Below, piece by piece: positions 43,862 to 52,886 of a stretch of DNA of 64,000 nt. Numbering within the stretch: the first letter of the stretch is position 1; each line of letters opens with the position of its first letter. Source of the DNA: JAJFJD01 sp965228695. GTDB lineage: Bacteria > Pseudomonadota > Alphaproteobacteria > UBA8366. The notes below the pieces were generated by a model, which made no database searches, had not been told where the DNA came from, and saw only the letters and a list, made by a program, of their open reading frames with translations. The stretch lies in NCBI GenBank assembly GCA_965228695.1, contig CBDDIB010000002.1:3534001-3598000 (forward strand), read 5' to 3'. A program made the position numbers and the translations under genes.

Positions 43862-46306
43862 CTAGCCGCGCATCCGGTTTCCGATGGGGTCATAGGCGGC
43901 CCGCAGCGATACCGAAACCGGAACCGTTTCCCTGGCGAGGTCGAGGGAATAGCCGGTTTCGGCGGCCATGGCCGCGGCCGTATTGCCGCGTAATCTCATG
44001 TAGCCCAGGCCGACGGACCGGCCCAGTGTGTGGCCGTAGCCAACCGACGTGAGTTGTCCGAGCACTTCGCCGTTTAGCAAAACCGGTTCGTTGCCGATCA
44101 GGAACACCTCCGGATCGTCGACGGTGAAGACGAACAGCCGCTTCGCCGGTCCGGCGTCGCGTTGCCGCAGCAAGGCCTCCCGACCCAGGAACGGGATGTC
44201 GCTATCCAACTTCGTGGCGAAGCCCAACCCGGCGTCCAACGGCGTCTCATCGGTCGTCAGCTCATGCCCGAAGGCGCGGAACGCCTTTTCGAGCCGCAGG
44301 GAGGTGAGGGCGTAGGTTCCGGCATCCCGCAGCCCAAAGTCGGCGCCAACGGTCTGCAGCGCGTCGTAAACCGCCGTGGCGATCGCGTTGGGCACATAGA
44401 GTTCCCACCCCAATTCGCCCACATAGGACAGGCGGTTCGCCCGCATCGTGCCGGCATCCGTCACGATCTCCTGCGAGGTGTAGAACGGGAAGGCGTCGTT
44501 GCCGAGGTTCGCATCGGTCACGCGGGACAACACATCGCGGGCGTTCGGCCCCATCAGGCTCAACACCGCCATGTCGCCGGAGACATCGGTCACGGTGACG
44601 CGTTCATTGCTTTCCAGATGACCCGATATCCAATGCCGGTCGCGGATCGGCTGGGCGGTGCCGGTCACAATCAAATAGCGGTCTTCCGCCATGCGCGTGA
44701 CCGTGAAGTCGCTTTCGTAGCTGCCACGGTCGTTCAGCATGCCACTGTAGACGATCCGCCCCGGTTCGACGGCCATGTCGTTGGCGCACAGCCGTTGCAG
44801 CACCGCCTTCGCCTCCGCACCCTCGACCATCAGCTTGCCGAAAGACGTCTGGTCGAACAGCGCAACGGAATCGCGGGCGGCGCGATGTTCCGCCGCGACG
44901 AGATCGTGCCAGGCGGGCTTGCCGAATTGCAGCACGCGGGACCGGTCGCCGGACGGATCGAACCAATCGGCGCGCTCCCAGCCCATGCGCTGGCCGAACA
45001 CCGCGCCTTTCGCCGCAAGACATTCGTGTAGCGGTCCGAGGCGGATGTCCCGGGCGGTCTCGAATTCCGCACCGGGATAGCTGATCGCATAGTGATCGCC
45101 GAGCACTTCGGGCGCCCGGGCGCGCAGGCTCGCGTCGTCCGAATGGAAGGGCGCAAAGCGGCGGATATCGACCGGCCAGAGGTCGAATTCGGGATGACCT
45201 TCGAGGACCCAATGGGCGAGGGCCTTGCCCGCGCCGCCGCTGGTCGCGACGCCCATCGAGTTCATCCCGCACCCCAGAAAAAACCCGCCGACCTCGGGAC
45301 TCTCGCCCATCAGCGGGCTGCCGTCCGGCGTGAAGCTCTCCGGGCCGTTCAGAAGGGTCCGCGCTTCCGCCGTTTCCAGGGCTGGGATGCGGTGTAGCGC
45401 GTTCAGCATCATCGGCTCGAAGTGATCCCAATCCTCGTTCAACAGGTCGAAGGAGAAATCCTTGGGTAATGCGCCGAGCGGCAACGCCTTGCCCTCGGAC
45501 TCGAAGCAACCGACCAGCAATCCGCCGACATCGTCGCGGATGTACAGATAGCCGTCGTGGTCGCCGAGGGTCGGCAGATGGCCGTCGATACCGTCGATCG
45601 GCTTGGTCAGCAGGTAGAAATGCTCGCAGGCGTAAAGCGGCACGGACACGCCCGCCAGCGCACCGACAGCACGGCTCCACAGTCCCGCGCACAAGACCAC
45701 CGCCTCGCAAGCGATCCGGCCCTGCGCCGTCTCCACGCCCCGGACGCGGCCGTCCCGAATATCGAATCCCGTTACCGGCGTGTGCTCGAAAATCTTTGCG
45801 CCGCGCGCTTTCGCCCCCTTGGCCAGCGCGGCGCACAGATCGCTGGGGTTCACCCGGCCGTCGCCGGGGCTGTACACCGCCCCGATCACGTCGTCGGCTC
45901 GCATCAGCGGCCATAAGTCCGCCGCTTCCGCCGGTCCCACGACATGGGCCTCCAACCCGAAAGCGCGGGAGAGGGCGGCCTGCCGCTTGATGTGTGTGAA
46001 CCGGTCTTCCGAGGTCGCGAGACTCAGGCTGCCGGACTGCGACCAGCCCGTGGATTGCCCGGTCTCGGCCTCCAGCCCGGTGTAGAGCGCGATGCTGTCC
46101 TTGATCAGCCGGGTCAGGTTCTCGGTGGAGCGCAGCGCCCGGACCTGCGCCGCCGAATGCCAGGTGGTTCCGGACGTCAGTTCGGCGCGTTCCAGCAAAA
46201 CCGCGTCGTCGCAGCCCATCTTGGCGAGGTGATACAGCGTGCTGCAGCCCATCGCGCCGCCGCCGATGACGACCACGCGGGCGGACGCGGGGACGGGAGG
46301 GGCCAA
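43862..46306 (-). CDS. FAD-dependent oxidoreductase with GcvT domains (dimethylglycine/sarcosine dehydrogenase-like)
   Basis: An 814-residue protein. The N-terminal DAO domain has the FAD motif VVVIGGGAMGCS and the TTWHSA site, whose His corresponds to the residue that binds flavin covalently in relatives. A FAO_M linker and then GCV_T and GCV_T_C domains (about 430-810: MGPNARDVLSRV, GELGWELYVPN, DSDIPFLGREALL) follow. The family oxidatively demethylates N-methyl compounds and gives the one-carbon unit to tetrahydrofolate. The start is TTG 12 bp after the stop of the M81 gene; no closer ATG precedes the FAD motif. Tight spacing indicates co-translation. Confidence 0.88.
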   Translation of the reverse strand: MAPPVPASARVVVIGGGAMGCSTLYHLAKMGCDDAVLLERAELTSGTTWHSAAQVRALRSTENLTRLIKDSIALYTGLEAETGQSTGWSQSGSLSLATSEDRFTHIKRQAALSRAFGLEAHVVGPAEAADLWPLMRADDVIGAVYSPGDGRVNPSDLCAALAKGAKARGAKIFEHTPVTGFDIRDGRVRGVETAQGRIACEAVVLCAGLWSRAVGALAGVSVPLYACEHFYLLTKPIDGIDGHLPTLGDHDGYLYIRDDVGGLLVGCFESEGKALPLGALPKDFSFDLLNEDWDHFEPMMLNALHRIPALETAEARTLLNGPESFTPDGSPLMGESPEVGGFFLGCGMNSMGVATSGGAGKALAHWVLEGHPEFDLWPVDIRRFAPFHSDDASLRARAPEVLGDHYAISYPGAEFETARDIRLGPLHECLAAKGAVFGQRMGWERADWFDPSGDRSRVLQFGKPAWHDLVAAEHRAARDSVALFDQTSFGKLMVEGAEAKAVLQRLCANDMAVEPGRIVYSGMLNDRGSYESDFTVTRMAEDRYLIVTGTAQPIRDRHWISGHLESNERVTVTDVSGDMAVLSLMGPNARDVLSRVTDANLGNDAFPFYTSQEIVTDAGTMRANRLSYVGELGWELYVPNAIATAVYDALQTVGADFGLRDAGTYALTSLRLEKAFRAFGHELTTDETPLDAGLGFATKLDSDIPFLGREALLRQRDAGPAKRLFVFTVDDPEVFLIGNEPVLLNGEVLGQLTSVGYGHTLGRSVGLGYMRLRGNTAAAMAAETGYSLDLARETVPVSVSLRAAYDPIGNRMRG

Positions 46307-46318
46307 AACGCCGGTCCG

Positions 46319-47815
46319 CTAGCGGCGGAATGCCGGGCCCATCGGCTCCAGCCGCACACCTTCCCGCAGGTATTTGAACGGATATTGCGTCGTGTCGACG
46401 ATATGCGCGCCCGGCGCCAATACCACGATGACCTTTTCCGCGATTGGCTGGAAGTCGGCGCGGAAGTGGCAGGTGCTCTTAAGCGCGACGATCTTCTGCT
46501 CGGATGGCTCGATACCGATATGCCGGAAGATGTCCTGATCGTAGGCCTGCATGCGCTTGCTGGCGGTCACCACGCTGACGCCGCCGATGGTCAACAGCGC
46601 GGTCGGCCCGATATTGATCCGGCGTCCGCCGATGCACGGGCCCGTCGCCGTAAAATGCCCATCGCTGAGCCGCGTGACCGTGAACGTTCCGTGGAAGGGC
46701 TCGACGCCGTCCGGCCCATGCTTGCCGCCGAGGTCAACAGTGATTTCCGCGCCTTCGCCTGCGGCATGCGCGGCCTCGGCCGCCGCCGGGTCGGCCATGA
46801 CGCACATCACCGCGCCCTCGGCCTTGTTGCGCACCATGGCCTCCAGCAGGCCCGTGGTGTCTCCGGTGCCGCCGCAGCCGGGATTGTCCTGCGTATCGGC
46901 GAGGACGACGGGTTTGCTCGCGGTCTTCGCGATCTCCATCGCCTGTCGGACGGCGTCGTCCGGCGATAGCAGTTCCTCCGCGAAGGCCGGCTCCAACTCG
47001 TTGACCATATGGAACAGTTTGTCGGCCGCCGCATCGACCGCCGTTTGGTCGTAGCCGTGGCTCACGACGGCGGGGCCGCATTCCGCCAGGTCCGATGGCG
47101 GGAATCCCGCACCGTAGGACAGGTTCAACACCGGACCGCCTTCGCCGGCAACCGACGCACCGACGATGCCCTTGGACGGCTCGACCATCGTGCATTGGAA
47201 GTTCAGCGGAATCAGGAACTCGGTCTTGCGGAAGGCGCGGGCCGTCGGCTGCCCGTCCATCAGCACGCGCTCGAGGATCTTCGCCGACCGCGACCCGGTG
47301 CCATCCCGGTCCACATGCGGATAGGTGAGATAAATAGCCATTCCGTCCGTCAGATCAACCATCTGCCGGGTAATGTTGACGTGGTAGTCGAGGCTGATCA
47401 CCATCGGAATATCCGGCCCGACGCAGGCCCGCACACGGCGCAGCATTTCGCCTTCGCCGTCCTCGTAGGTCAGGGTGCACATCGCGCCGTGCAGATCGAG
47501 GTAGACCGCGTCGACCGGCATCGCCTCGGACAGGCGGCCGATCATCTCGCCGACGATCCGCTCGAAGGCGTCGTCGGTGATGTAGCCGCCTGCACCACCA
47601 TGGCCCCAGACCAGCGGCACAAGCTCATGCGACGCGGAGATCGTTTCGAGAAAGCCGGACATGCCGAAGCTGTTATCCGCCGCTTTCTCGAATATTTCCG
47701 CGCCATGCGCCAGCGGCGGCATCTCGCCGCCATCCGCGAAATACTGAAAGTCGGTGTGAACCGGTACGAAACAGTTGGTCTCGTGCAGAAATCCGCCGAT
47801 TGCGATGCGTGCCAT
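46319..47815 (-). CDS. M81 family metallopeptidase (MlrC-like)
   Basis: A 498-residue protein with the DUF1485/MlrC features: GGFLHETNCFVP at the N-terminus, VYLDLHGAM, SLDYHVNITRQM, YPHVDRDGTGSR (zinc ligands D and H in these segments), and the C-terminal MlrC_C part (LADTQDNPGCGGTGDTTGLLEAM). MlrC cleaves linearised microcystin; most relatives in catabolic operons probably hydrolyse small amides or peptides. The gene is followed after 12 bp by the FAD/GcvT dehydrogenase, so the pair may release and then demethylate an N-methyl compound. Confidence 0.88.
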   Translation of the reverse strand: MARIAIGGFLHETNCFVPVHTDFQYFADGGEMPPLAHGAEIFEKAADNSFGMSGFLETISASHELVPLVWGHGGAGGYITDDAFERIVGEMIGRLSEAMPVDAVYLDLHGAMCTLTYEDGEGEMLRRVRACVGPDIPMVISLDYHVNITRQMVDLTDGMAIYLTYPHVDRDGTGSRSAKILERVLMDGQPTARAFRKTEFLIPLNFQCTMVEPSKGIVGASVAGEGGPVLNLSYGAGFPPSDLAECGPAVVSHGYDQTAVDAAADKLFHMVNELEPAFAEELLSPDDAVRQAMEIAKTASKPVVLADTQDNPGCGGTGDTTGLLEAMVRNKAEGAVMCVMADPAAAEAAHAAGEGAEITVDLGGKHGPDGVEPFHGTFTVTRLSDGHFTATGPCIGGRRINIGPTALLTIGGVSVVTASKRMQAYDQDIFRHIGIEPSEQKIVALKSTCHFRADFQPIAEKVIVVLAPGAHIVDTTQYPFKYLREGVRLEPMGPAFRR

Positions 47816-47905
47816 GCGTCCGTGCCCCGTGCTCTCTTCATTCGGTCGAGGAAAGCTTACCGGGCGATCACCGCCGTGGCGATACGCAATCTGCAGTGTC
47901 TCGTG

Positions 47906-49090
47906 CTACATCACCTCGAACAGGCCGGCAGCGCCCATGCCGCCGCCAATGCACATGGTGCAGACGACGTTCTTGGCGCCCCGGCGTTTCCCTTCGATCA
48001 AGGCATGACCGACCATGCGGGCACCGCTCATGCCATAGGGATGGCCCACGGAAATCGCACCGCCGTCCACATTCAGCTTGTCCCCGGGGATACCCAGCGT
48101 GTCCCGGCAATAGAGGACCTGTACCGCGAAGGCCTCGTTCAGTTCCCACAGGTCGATGTCGGCGACGGTCAGCCCGTTGCGCTCCAGCAAACGGGGTACG
48201 GCATAGACCGGCCCGATTCCCATCTCATCGGGCTCGCAGCCAGAAACGGCCAATCCCCGGAATACTCCCAACGGCTTCAGGCCGCGCTTCTCCGCAAGCT
48301 CCCGGTCCACCAGGACCGCCGCGGAAGCGCCGTCCGACAGTTGCGAGGCATTGCCGGCGGTGATGAAGCCATCCTCATGCACGACGGGCTTTAGACCCGC
48401 AAGGTCGTCCTTGCTGGTGCCGGGACGGTTGCCTTCGTCCCGCTCCAGCGTGACCGTCTCTTCGCTCGTCTCCCCGGTTTCCCGGTCGACGTTGATCTTC
48501 ACGGTTTCCATTGGGACGATCTCGTCGTCGAAGCGGCCGGCCTGCTGCGCGGCGGCCGTGCGGGCCTGGCTCTCCACCGCATACTCGTCCTGGACGTCGC
48601 GGGAGATGCCATAGCGTTCCGCAACCGTCTCGGCGGTCTGCAGCATGCTGTCATAGAGCGCAGGCTTGTTTTCCAAAATCCATTCGTTCTTAGAGCGATA
48701 GGCGTTCATGTTCTCGTTCTGCACGAGGCTGATCGATTCCAAGCCGCCCGCGACCATGACCGGTGTGCCGTCGACGACGATCCGTTGCGCCGCCATCGCG
48801 ATGGCCTGTAACCCGGACGAACAGAAGCGGTTGACCGTTGCGGCCGACGTCGTGACCGGCAATCCGGCGCGGATCGCAATCTGGCGCGCGATGTTACCGC
48901 CGGTTGCCCCCTCGGGCAGCGCACAGCCCATCAACAGGTCTTCCACCTCGGCGGGATCGATACCCGCCCGGTCGACGGCATGGCGCACGGCATGGCCGCC
49001 AAGGTCGGCGCCGTGGGTGTTGTTGAACGCGCCGCGATAGGCACGCCCGATCGGCGTCCGCGCGGTCGAGACGATGACGGCTTCACGCAT
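47906..49090 (-). CDS. Acetyl-CoA C-acyltransferase (thiolase)
   Basis: A 394-residue thiolase with all catalytic elements: nucleophile Cys in [11 protein letters not shown] (near 88), His in [11 protein letters not shown] and the second Cys in [12 protein letters not shown] near the C-terminus. It cleaves beta-ketoacyl-CoA. An ATG two codons upstream (49096) has its AGGAG only 3 nt away, so the second ATG at 49090, spaced 9 nt, is preferred and gives the family start [15 protein letters not shown]. It is upstream of mlrC on the same strand, with a 90-bp gap that could hold a promoter. Confidence 0.92.
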   Translation of the reverse strand: MREAVIVSTARTPIGRAYRGAFNNTHGADLGGHAVRHAVDRAGIDPAEVEDLLMGCALPEGATGGNIARQIAIRAGLPVTTSAATVNRFCSSGLQAIAMAAQRIVVDGTPVMVAGGLESISLVQNENMNAYRSKNEWILENKPALYDSMLQTAETVAERYGISRDVQDEYAVESQARTAAAQQAGRFDDEIVPMETVKINVDRETGETSEETVTLERDEGNRPGTSKDDLAGLKPVVHEDGFITAGNASQLSDGASAAVLVDRELAEKRGLKPLGVFRGLAVSGCEPDEMGIGPVYAVPRLLERNGLTVADIDLWELNEAFAVQVLYCRDTLGIPGDKLNVDGGAISVGHPYGMSGARMVGHALIEGKRRGAKNVVCTMCIGGGMGAAGLFEVM

Positions 49091-49238
49091 TTTCATGTTC
49101 TCCTGCTGGGGCAACGTACGGACGCGCGCATTCGCACGGCCGACGCGTCCTAAATAGCGCAGCCGCGGCGCGGGGTACACTTGGGATTAGGATGTGGGGA
49201 GACGGTTAGCGGTGTGCGCAGACCCTAAATACCGAACC

Positions 49239-49343
49239 GACTCTAGTTCAGCGTGGTCGCGAAAAATCGGTCCGACTCTAGTTCAGCGTGGTCGCGAAAA
49301 ATCGGTCCGACTCTAGTTCAGCGTGGTCGCGAAAAATCGGTCC
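49239..49343. repeat. Three perfect tandem copies of a 35-bp unit at the end of a gene
   Basis: Units at 49239-49273, 49274-49308 and 49309-49343 are identical and begin GACTCTAGTTCAGCGTGGTC. On the minus strand, the third unit encodes the last residues (RFFATTLN) and stop of the unknown gene starting at 49966; the other two are extra copies beyond the stop. The unit length is not a multiple of three. There are no spacers, so it is not a CRISPR array. Slipped-strand duplication of the gene end is the simple explanation. Confidence 0.95.
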
Positions 49344-49966
49344 ACGTCATTGGCCAAGTCGCGGAGCGGTTTCAGGCCGAGCGATTGAATTTCCGGAGTG
49401 AGGGGGCAGTATTCCAGGCGCGAAATCATGGTCGCCGCATCGAATTCCCCCAAGGCCATTTCCAAGAGAACCCCGGTCGCGGCGCACATCATGTCCCAAT
49501 TGCCAGCCTCGTCCCCCTCGATGAACAGGGCGAGGCGCAGGCGGCCGTTTTCCGGCTCGAAGTTGTACCAAATCTGATCGCCGGAGATCACGGTATCCAG
49601 CGCCTGAATCTTGGCATTGACCGGGCGGCGCGGCCGGAATGCGACAACTTCCCAACCGGGCATTTCGGGCGCGCTGCGGACCAACTCGATAACCTCTTCG
49701 AACAACGGCGTGAGCCCGTCCGCGCTGATCACGAAATGCACGACACCCTCATCCGGCCCCCACAATTCAAAGGCCAGGTCCGGATGGACCAATCGTAGCT
49801 GTGCATCGATCTCACCGATCAAGGCGTCATCGTCCAAGCCGGCGATACCCTTCGACGCTATCTCTTCCGAAAACCACGTCCAGAACGCGGCCCGATTGGG
49901 CGCGGACCGCGAAAACTGTTCGATCGTCGGCGCGGTTGCCGCGCCGGACGGCATCAAACTCCCCAT
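49313..49966 (-). CDS. Hypothetical protein, unknown family
   Basis: A 217-residue, acidic, soluble protein without signal peptide or membrane helix. It has an N-terminal helical region (SAPNRAAFWTWFSEEIASKG), LRLVHPDLAFELWGPDEGVVHFVISADG, PGWEVVAFRPRRPVN, and LALFIEGDEAGNWDMM near the middle. The alternating strand pattern suggests a compact alpha/beta fold, but I do not recognise it. Its 3' end is repeated downstream in a 35-bp tandem array. The start at 49966 has only a weak AAAG upstream; an ATG four codons in is possible. Confidence 0.7.
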   Translation of the reverse strand: MGSLMPSGAATAPTIEQFSRSAPNRAAFWTWFSEEIASKGIAGLDDDALIGEIDAQLRLVHPDLAFELWGPDEGVVHFVISADGLTPLFEEVIELVRSAPEMPGWEVVAFRPRRPVNAKIQALDTVISGDQIWYNFEPENGRLRLALFIEGDEAGNWDMMCAATGVLLEMALGEFDAATMISRLEYCPLTPEIQSLGLKPLRDLANDVDRFFATTLN

Positions 49967-50194
49967 GACTTTTCATCATCCTTTTTACGGGCAAGTCTGT
50001 TGACGTCGCTTGCCCCAACGCAGACGAAAAACCGTAGAGAGCAAAGATGAACAATTCATTGACGCGCACCGGGAAGAGCCGCCCACAGCCTTGTATTTCC
50101 GGCATCTTCGAGCTTCGCCAAAAGCAGTTGGGAGACAGGCACGGACGTCTGTGGCAGAGTCGAATGAAATAGACTGCGAAAGGAATCCCGCCCC

Positions 50195-51139
50195 ATGCCG
50201 CTGCCTCTGGACACGACCATCCGCTTCGGATTGATGACGCGGCTGCCGACCCGCGACGTAACCCGCACGACGACCGCGCTTCTCGAGGAACTCGGATTCG
50301 ATTCGGTCTGGGTCGGAGATCACATTGCCTTCACGACGCCGCTGCTGGATCCCTTGCTTCAGCTTGCGCAGGCCGCGGCCTTTACCGAGACGCTCACGGT
50401 CGGCACGTCGGTTTATCTGCTGCCGTTGCGCCCGGCCGCGGCGGTCGCGAAACAGACCTCGAGCCTGGATCATCTCTCCGAGGGGCGGTTCATCTTCGGC
50501 GTTGGGGTCGGCGGAGAGTTCCCGCGCGAGTTCGACGCCTGCGGCGTGCCGGTAAAGGAGCGGGGCGCGCGTTTGACTGAAGGCATGGAAGTGGTTCGCA
50601 AACTGTGGCAAGGCGACCCCGTATCGCACCACGGCCGCTTCTGGAACTTCGACGACGTCCACATGCAGCCCGCTGCCTATACGGACGGCGGCCCGCCGAT
50701 GTGGTGCGGCGGCCGGTCCGACGCGGCGTTGCGGCGCGCCGGGCGGCTGGCGGACGGTTGGATCTCCTACGTCGTGACACCGGAGCAGTTCGCCGACGGG
50801 CTTGCGAAAATCGACGCGGCCGCAGTCGCCGCGAAACGGACGGTTTCGCCCTTCGGAACCGCGCATCTGCTGTTCACGCGGATCGACGACAGTTACGACA
50901 CCGCACTCGACGACGCGTCGGACCTGCTCAGCAAACGCTATGCGATGGATTTTCGAAAGGCGGCGGCGCGGTACGCGGCGCTCGGCGACCCGGCGGCCAT
51001 CGCCGAGACGTTGCGGAAATTCCATGCGGCGGGCGTCCGCACGTTCATTTTGGATATGTTGGGAACGGTGGAGGAGAGGGACGCTCAACTTCGGCGTTTC
51101 GCCGCCGAAGTCCGGCCGCTGCTTGCGGATTTACAGTAA
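50195..51139 (+). CDS. LLM class oxidoreductase (F420/flavin-dependent type)
   Basis: A 314-residue luciferase-like monooxygenase fold: FGLMTRLPTRDV, LGFDSVWVGDHIAF, LRPAAAVAKQTSSLDHLSEGRFIFGVGVG, then GRFWNFDDVHMQP and the C-terminal RTFILDMLGT. The GVGVGGEFPREF segment and length are typical of F420- or FMN-dependent members; the cofactor cannot be decided from sequence alone. AAAGGAA precedes the ATG by about 8 nt. It stands alone, flanked by genes on the other strand. Confidence 0.88.
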   Translation: MPLPLDTTIRFGLMTRLPTRDVTRTTTALLEELGFDSVWVGDHIAFTTPLLDPLLQLAQAAAFTETLTVGTSVYLLPLRPAAAVAKQTSSLDHLSEGRFIFGVGVGGEFPREFDACGVPVKERGARLTEGMEVVRKLWQGDPVSHHGRFWNFDDVHMQPAAYTDGGPPMWCGGRSDAALRRAGRLADGWISYVVTPEQFADGLAKIDAAAVAAKRTVSPFGTAHLLFTRIDDSYDTALDDASDLLSKRYAMDFRKAAARYAALGDPAAIAETLRKFHAAGVRTFILDMLGTVEERDAQLRRFAAEVRPLLADLQ

Positions 51140-51151
51140 TCGGGCGAACGC

Positions 51152-51322
51152 CTACTCGCGTTTCAGAAAAGCGCTTCGGAAGACGTCCTTCATTGCGCCG
51201 TCGGTCACGCTGATCGAGCTGTCGGCGGCGGACGATACGGTCGCGCGGCGCTGCCGGACCTTGCGTTTCGATTTTGCCTTGGAGGTTTTTGGACCTCTAG
51301 CAGCTTTTGCCTTTTTCGCCAT
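51152..51322 (-). CDS. Small basic protein, 56 residues
   Basis: Begins MAKKAKAARGPKTSKAKSKR, continues KVRQRRATVSSAADSS and ends MKDVFRSAFLKRE. The first 26 residues are about half Lys and Arg, like the tails of histone-H1-like or nucleoid-associated proteins. The C-terminal half is a short amphipathic helix candidate. AGGG lies about 7 nt before the ATG. It overlaps no other supportable gene and lies 13 bp beyond the stop of the convergent LLM gene. DNA or RNA binding is inferred only from charge. Confidence 0.5.
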   Translation of the reverse strand: MAKKAKAARGPKTSKAKSKRKVRQRRATVSSAADSSISVTDGAMKDVFRSAFLKRE

Positions 51323-51417
51323 GGGATATCCCTGTTGCGGTATGCCGTACCCGCAATTTTCCTCAGGAAACGGAGTGACGTAAAGAGGAATCTGGCGAAC
51401 GCCGCGACGGCTCGCGA

Positions 51418-52437
51418 TTACATGCCGGTTTCGTCAAACAAGGCCTTGAGCAACGGATGAACGTTTGGCGAGTTATCGCAAATGAACTGCAGCAATGCGC
51501 GCTCGTTCTCGTGGATGACGCCGTCTTCGGCGATACGACTCAGAAGCCAGCGCGCCTCTTCCTCGTCGATGCTCTCGCGTACGAGGGCTTCGCGCATCGC
51601 GGCATTGTCTTTCTCTTTCTGTGCGGCGGCATCCTTCGCCCCGAACAGGTCCATCGCACGCCATCCTTCGGCGATGTTGAATCGCACCAGGTTCTGACCC
51701 GTTTCCATCAGCAGGCGGCCTACGCCGCGCCGCTCCTCGAGCCAATCCTCCCGCCGCTTGTATTCCTCGGCCGATTCCACGACGGGGGCGCTGCGCGGGA
51801 ACATCAGGTAGTTGGCGATGGCCTGGACGAATAAATCGCGCCAACTCTCGTGATTTTCCGCGGCGCTTGTTGCGTTGTTGAGGTCCAGAATGACGTCGGC
51901 TTCCTCGCGGGTCACGGTATAGCCGCCGCCACCGCCGCCGGCGTAGATCGCACGGCGCACGAGAAGTACATCGGCGCCAGTTATGACGCCGGCATTCCGG
52001 CCGTGGCCGTAAAGCGCCGTATCCGGCTCCAAGACGCTGTCTTTGACCGCCTGGAGCACAAGGGTCGCGAGTGAATCGGGGCAGGACACCGACCAATGCA
52101 CGATGTTGACCAGGAGTTCCAGCTCGGTCACGCCATCGATCTTGCCGTCATGCACGATCTGTCCGACCAGGAATTCGGCGGCTTCGTCGCTGACATATTT
52201 CACCGGATCGGACTTCCAGACGAAGTAGTCGGTGAGTGAATCGACGTAAAATTCGCGCCAGACCGGAACCTTGTCCTCGCAACAATGATCCAGATGGAAG
52301 ATCGCTTCCGCTTCGGCCCGGCTGACGGCGCCGTCCTGAAAAACGTTTTGGCGTAGCGCCAGGACGTCGTCGGCCGTGATCGAGCCCTTGGCTTCGATGT
52401 CGGCGATGATATCGGGGTGGGCGGCAGCGTCGCTCAT
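51418..52437 (-). CDS. Helical repeat protein with duplicated TerB-like units
   Basis: A 339-residue acidic protein with recurring helix pairs around D-G-x-[IV] turns: ADDVLALRQNVFQDGAVSRAEAEAIF; ELLVNIVHWSVS preceded by VGQIVHDGKIDGVTE; ADVLLVRRAIYAGGGG-GYTVTREEADVI; and WLLSRIAEDGVIHENERALLQF at the end. WREFYVDSLTDYF and WRDLFVQAIANYL are paired copies of another element. This looks like an internal duplication of a TerB-type (tellurite-resistance-like) helical module. A GGGGGG loop interrupts the second copy. Function is unknown. The start at 52437 (MSDAAAHPDII) has AAGG about 8 nt upstream. Confidence 0.7.
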   Translation of the reverse strand: MSDAAAHPDIIADIEAKGSITADDVLALRQNVFQDGAVSRAEAEAIFHLDHCCEDKVPVWREFYVDSLTDYFVWKSDPVKYVSDEAAEFLVGQIVHDGKIDGVTELELLVNIVHWSVSCPDSLATLVLQAVKDSVLEPDTALYGHGRNAGVITGADVLLVRRAIYAGGGGGGYTVTREEADVILDLNNATSAAENHESWRDLFVQAIANYLMFPRSAPVVESAEEYKRREDWLEERRGVGRLLMETGQNLVRFNIAEGWRAMDLFGAKDAAAQKEKDNAAMREALVRESIDEEEARWLLSRIAEDGVIHENERALLQFICDNSPNVHPLLKALFDETGM

Positions 52438-52631
52438 CGGGATTGCCTTCCGATCATTCAAGAATGCCGGAAATCCGGTGATTTCCAGACGCGAATATTC
52501 CGTATCCGGCCTTAAGAAACGATTAAGCAATCGGACGTTTTTCCCGCAAACCGCGCAACGAGGGGCCCCGCAACCATCCGATTGCTTGGACTAAACAGCG
52601 CCGATGGACAGACCTGTGGTAGGATCGATAC

Positions 52632-52826
52632 ATGCCACCGAAAGAAACCACCGTTCCGACGGTCGACCAACCGCCCGAGGCTTTCAGTTCCCCGCCATGC
52701 TACGCCCACGAGGTCGATCCCGCCTATCTCGGCCTTCTACCGGCGCTCGATCTCGACGAATTGCAAAAGCAAGCATCGGTACTTGAAGCGGCAATCGCCG
52801 CCCTTCGGCCCCTGCGATTTCCCTAG
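52632..52826 (+). CDS. Small hypothetical protein, 64 residues
   Basis: MPPKETTVPTVDQPPEAFSS then PCYAHEVDPAYLGLLPALDL and a C-terminal helix (ELQKQASVLEAAIAAL). The CYAHEVDPAY stretch looks conserved-like and the helix is amphipathic. TAGGA lies about 7 nt before the ATG. The gene starts 194 bp after the divergent TerB-like gene and ends 60 bp before the LLM gene on the same strand, so it may be its leader gene. I do not recognise the family. Confidence 0.5.
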   Translation: MPPKETTVPTVDQPPEAFSSPPCYAHEVDPAYLGLLPALDLDELQKQASVLEAAIAALRPLRFP

Positions 52827-52886
52827 CTGGAAGCGCGTCTGTTAGCATCGGGAGGGGCGCAAATCAGCGAATTCTAGGAGGGCCGC

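Noticed and set aside
49239..49343. Short CRISPR-like array
   Set aside because: The 35-bp units are directly adjacent with no spacers and include the end of a coding sequence.
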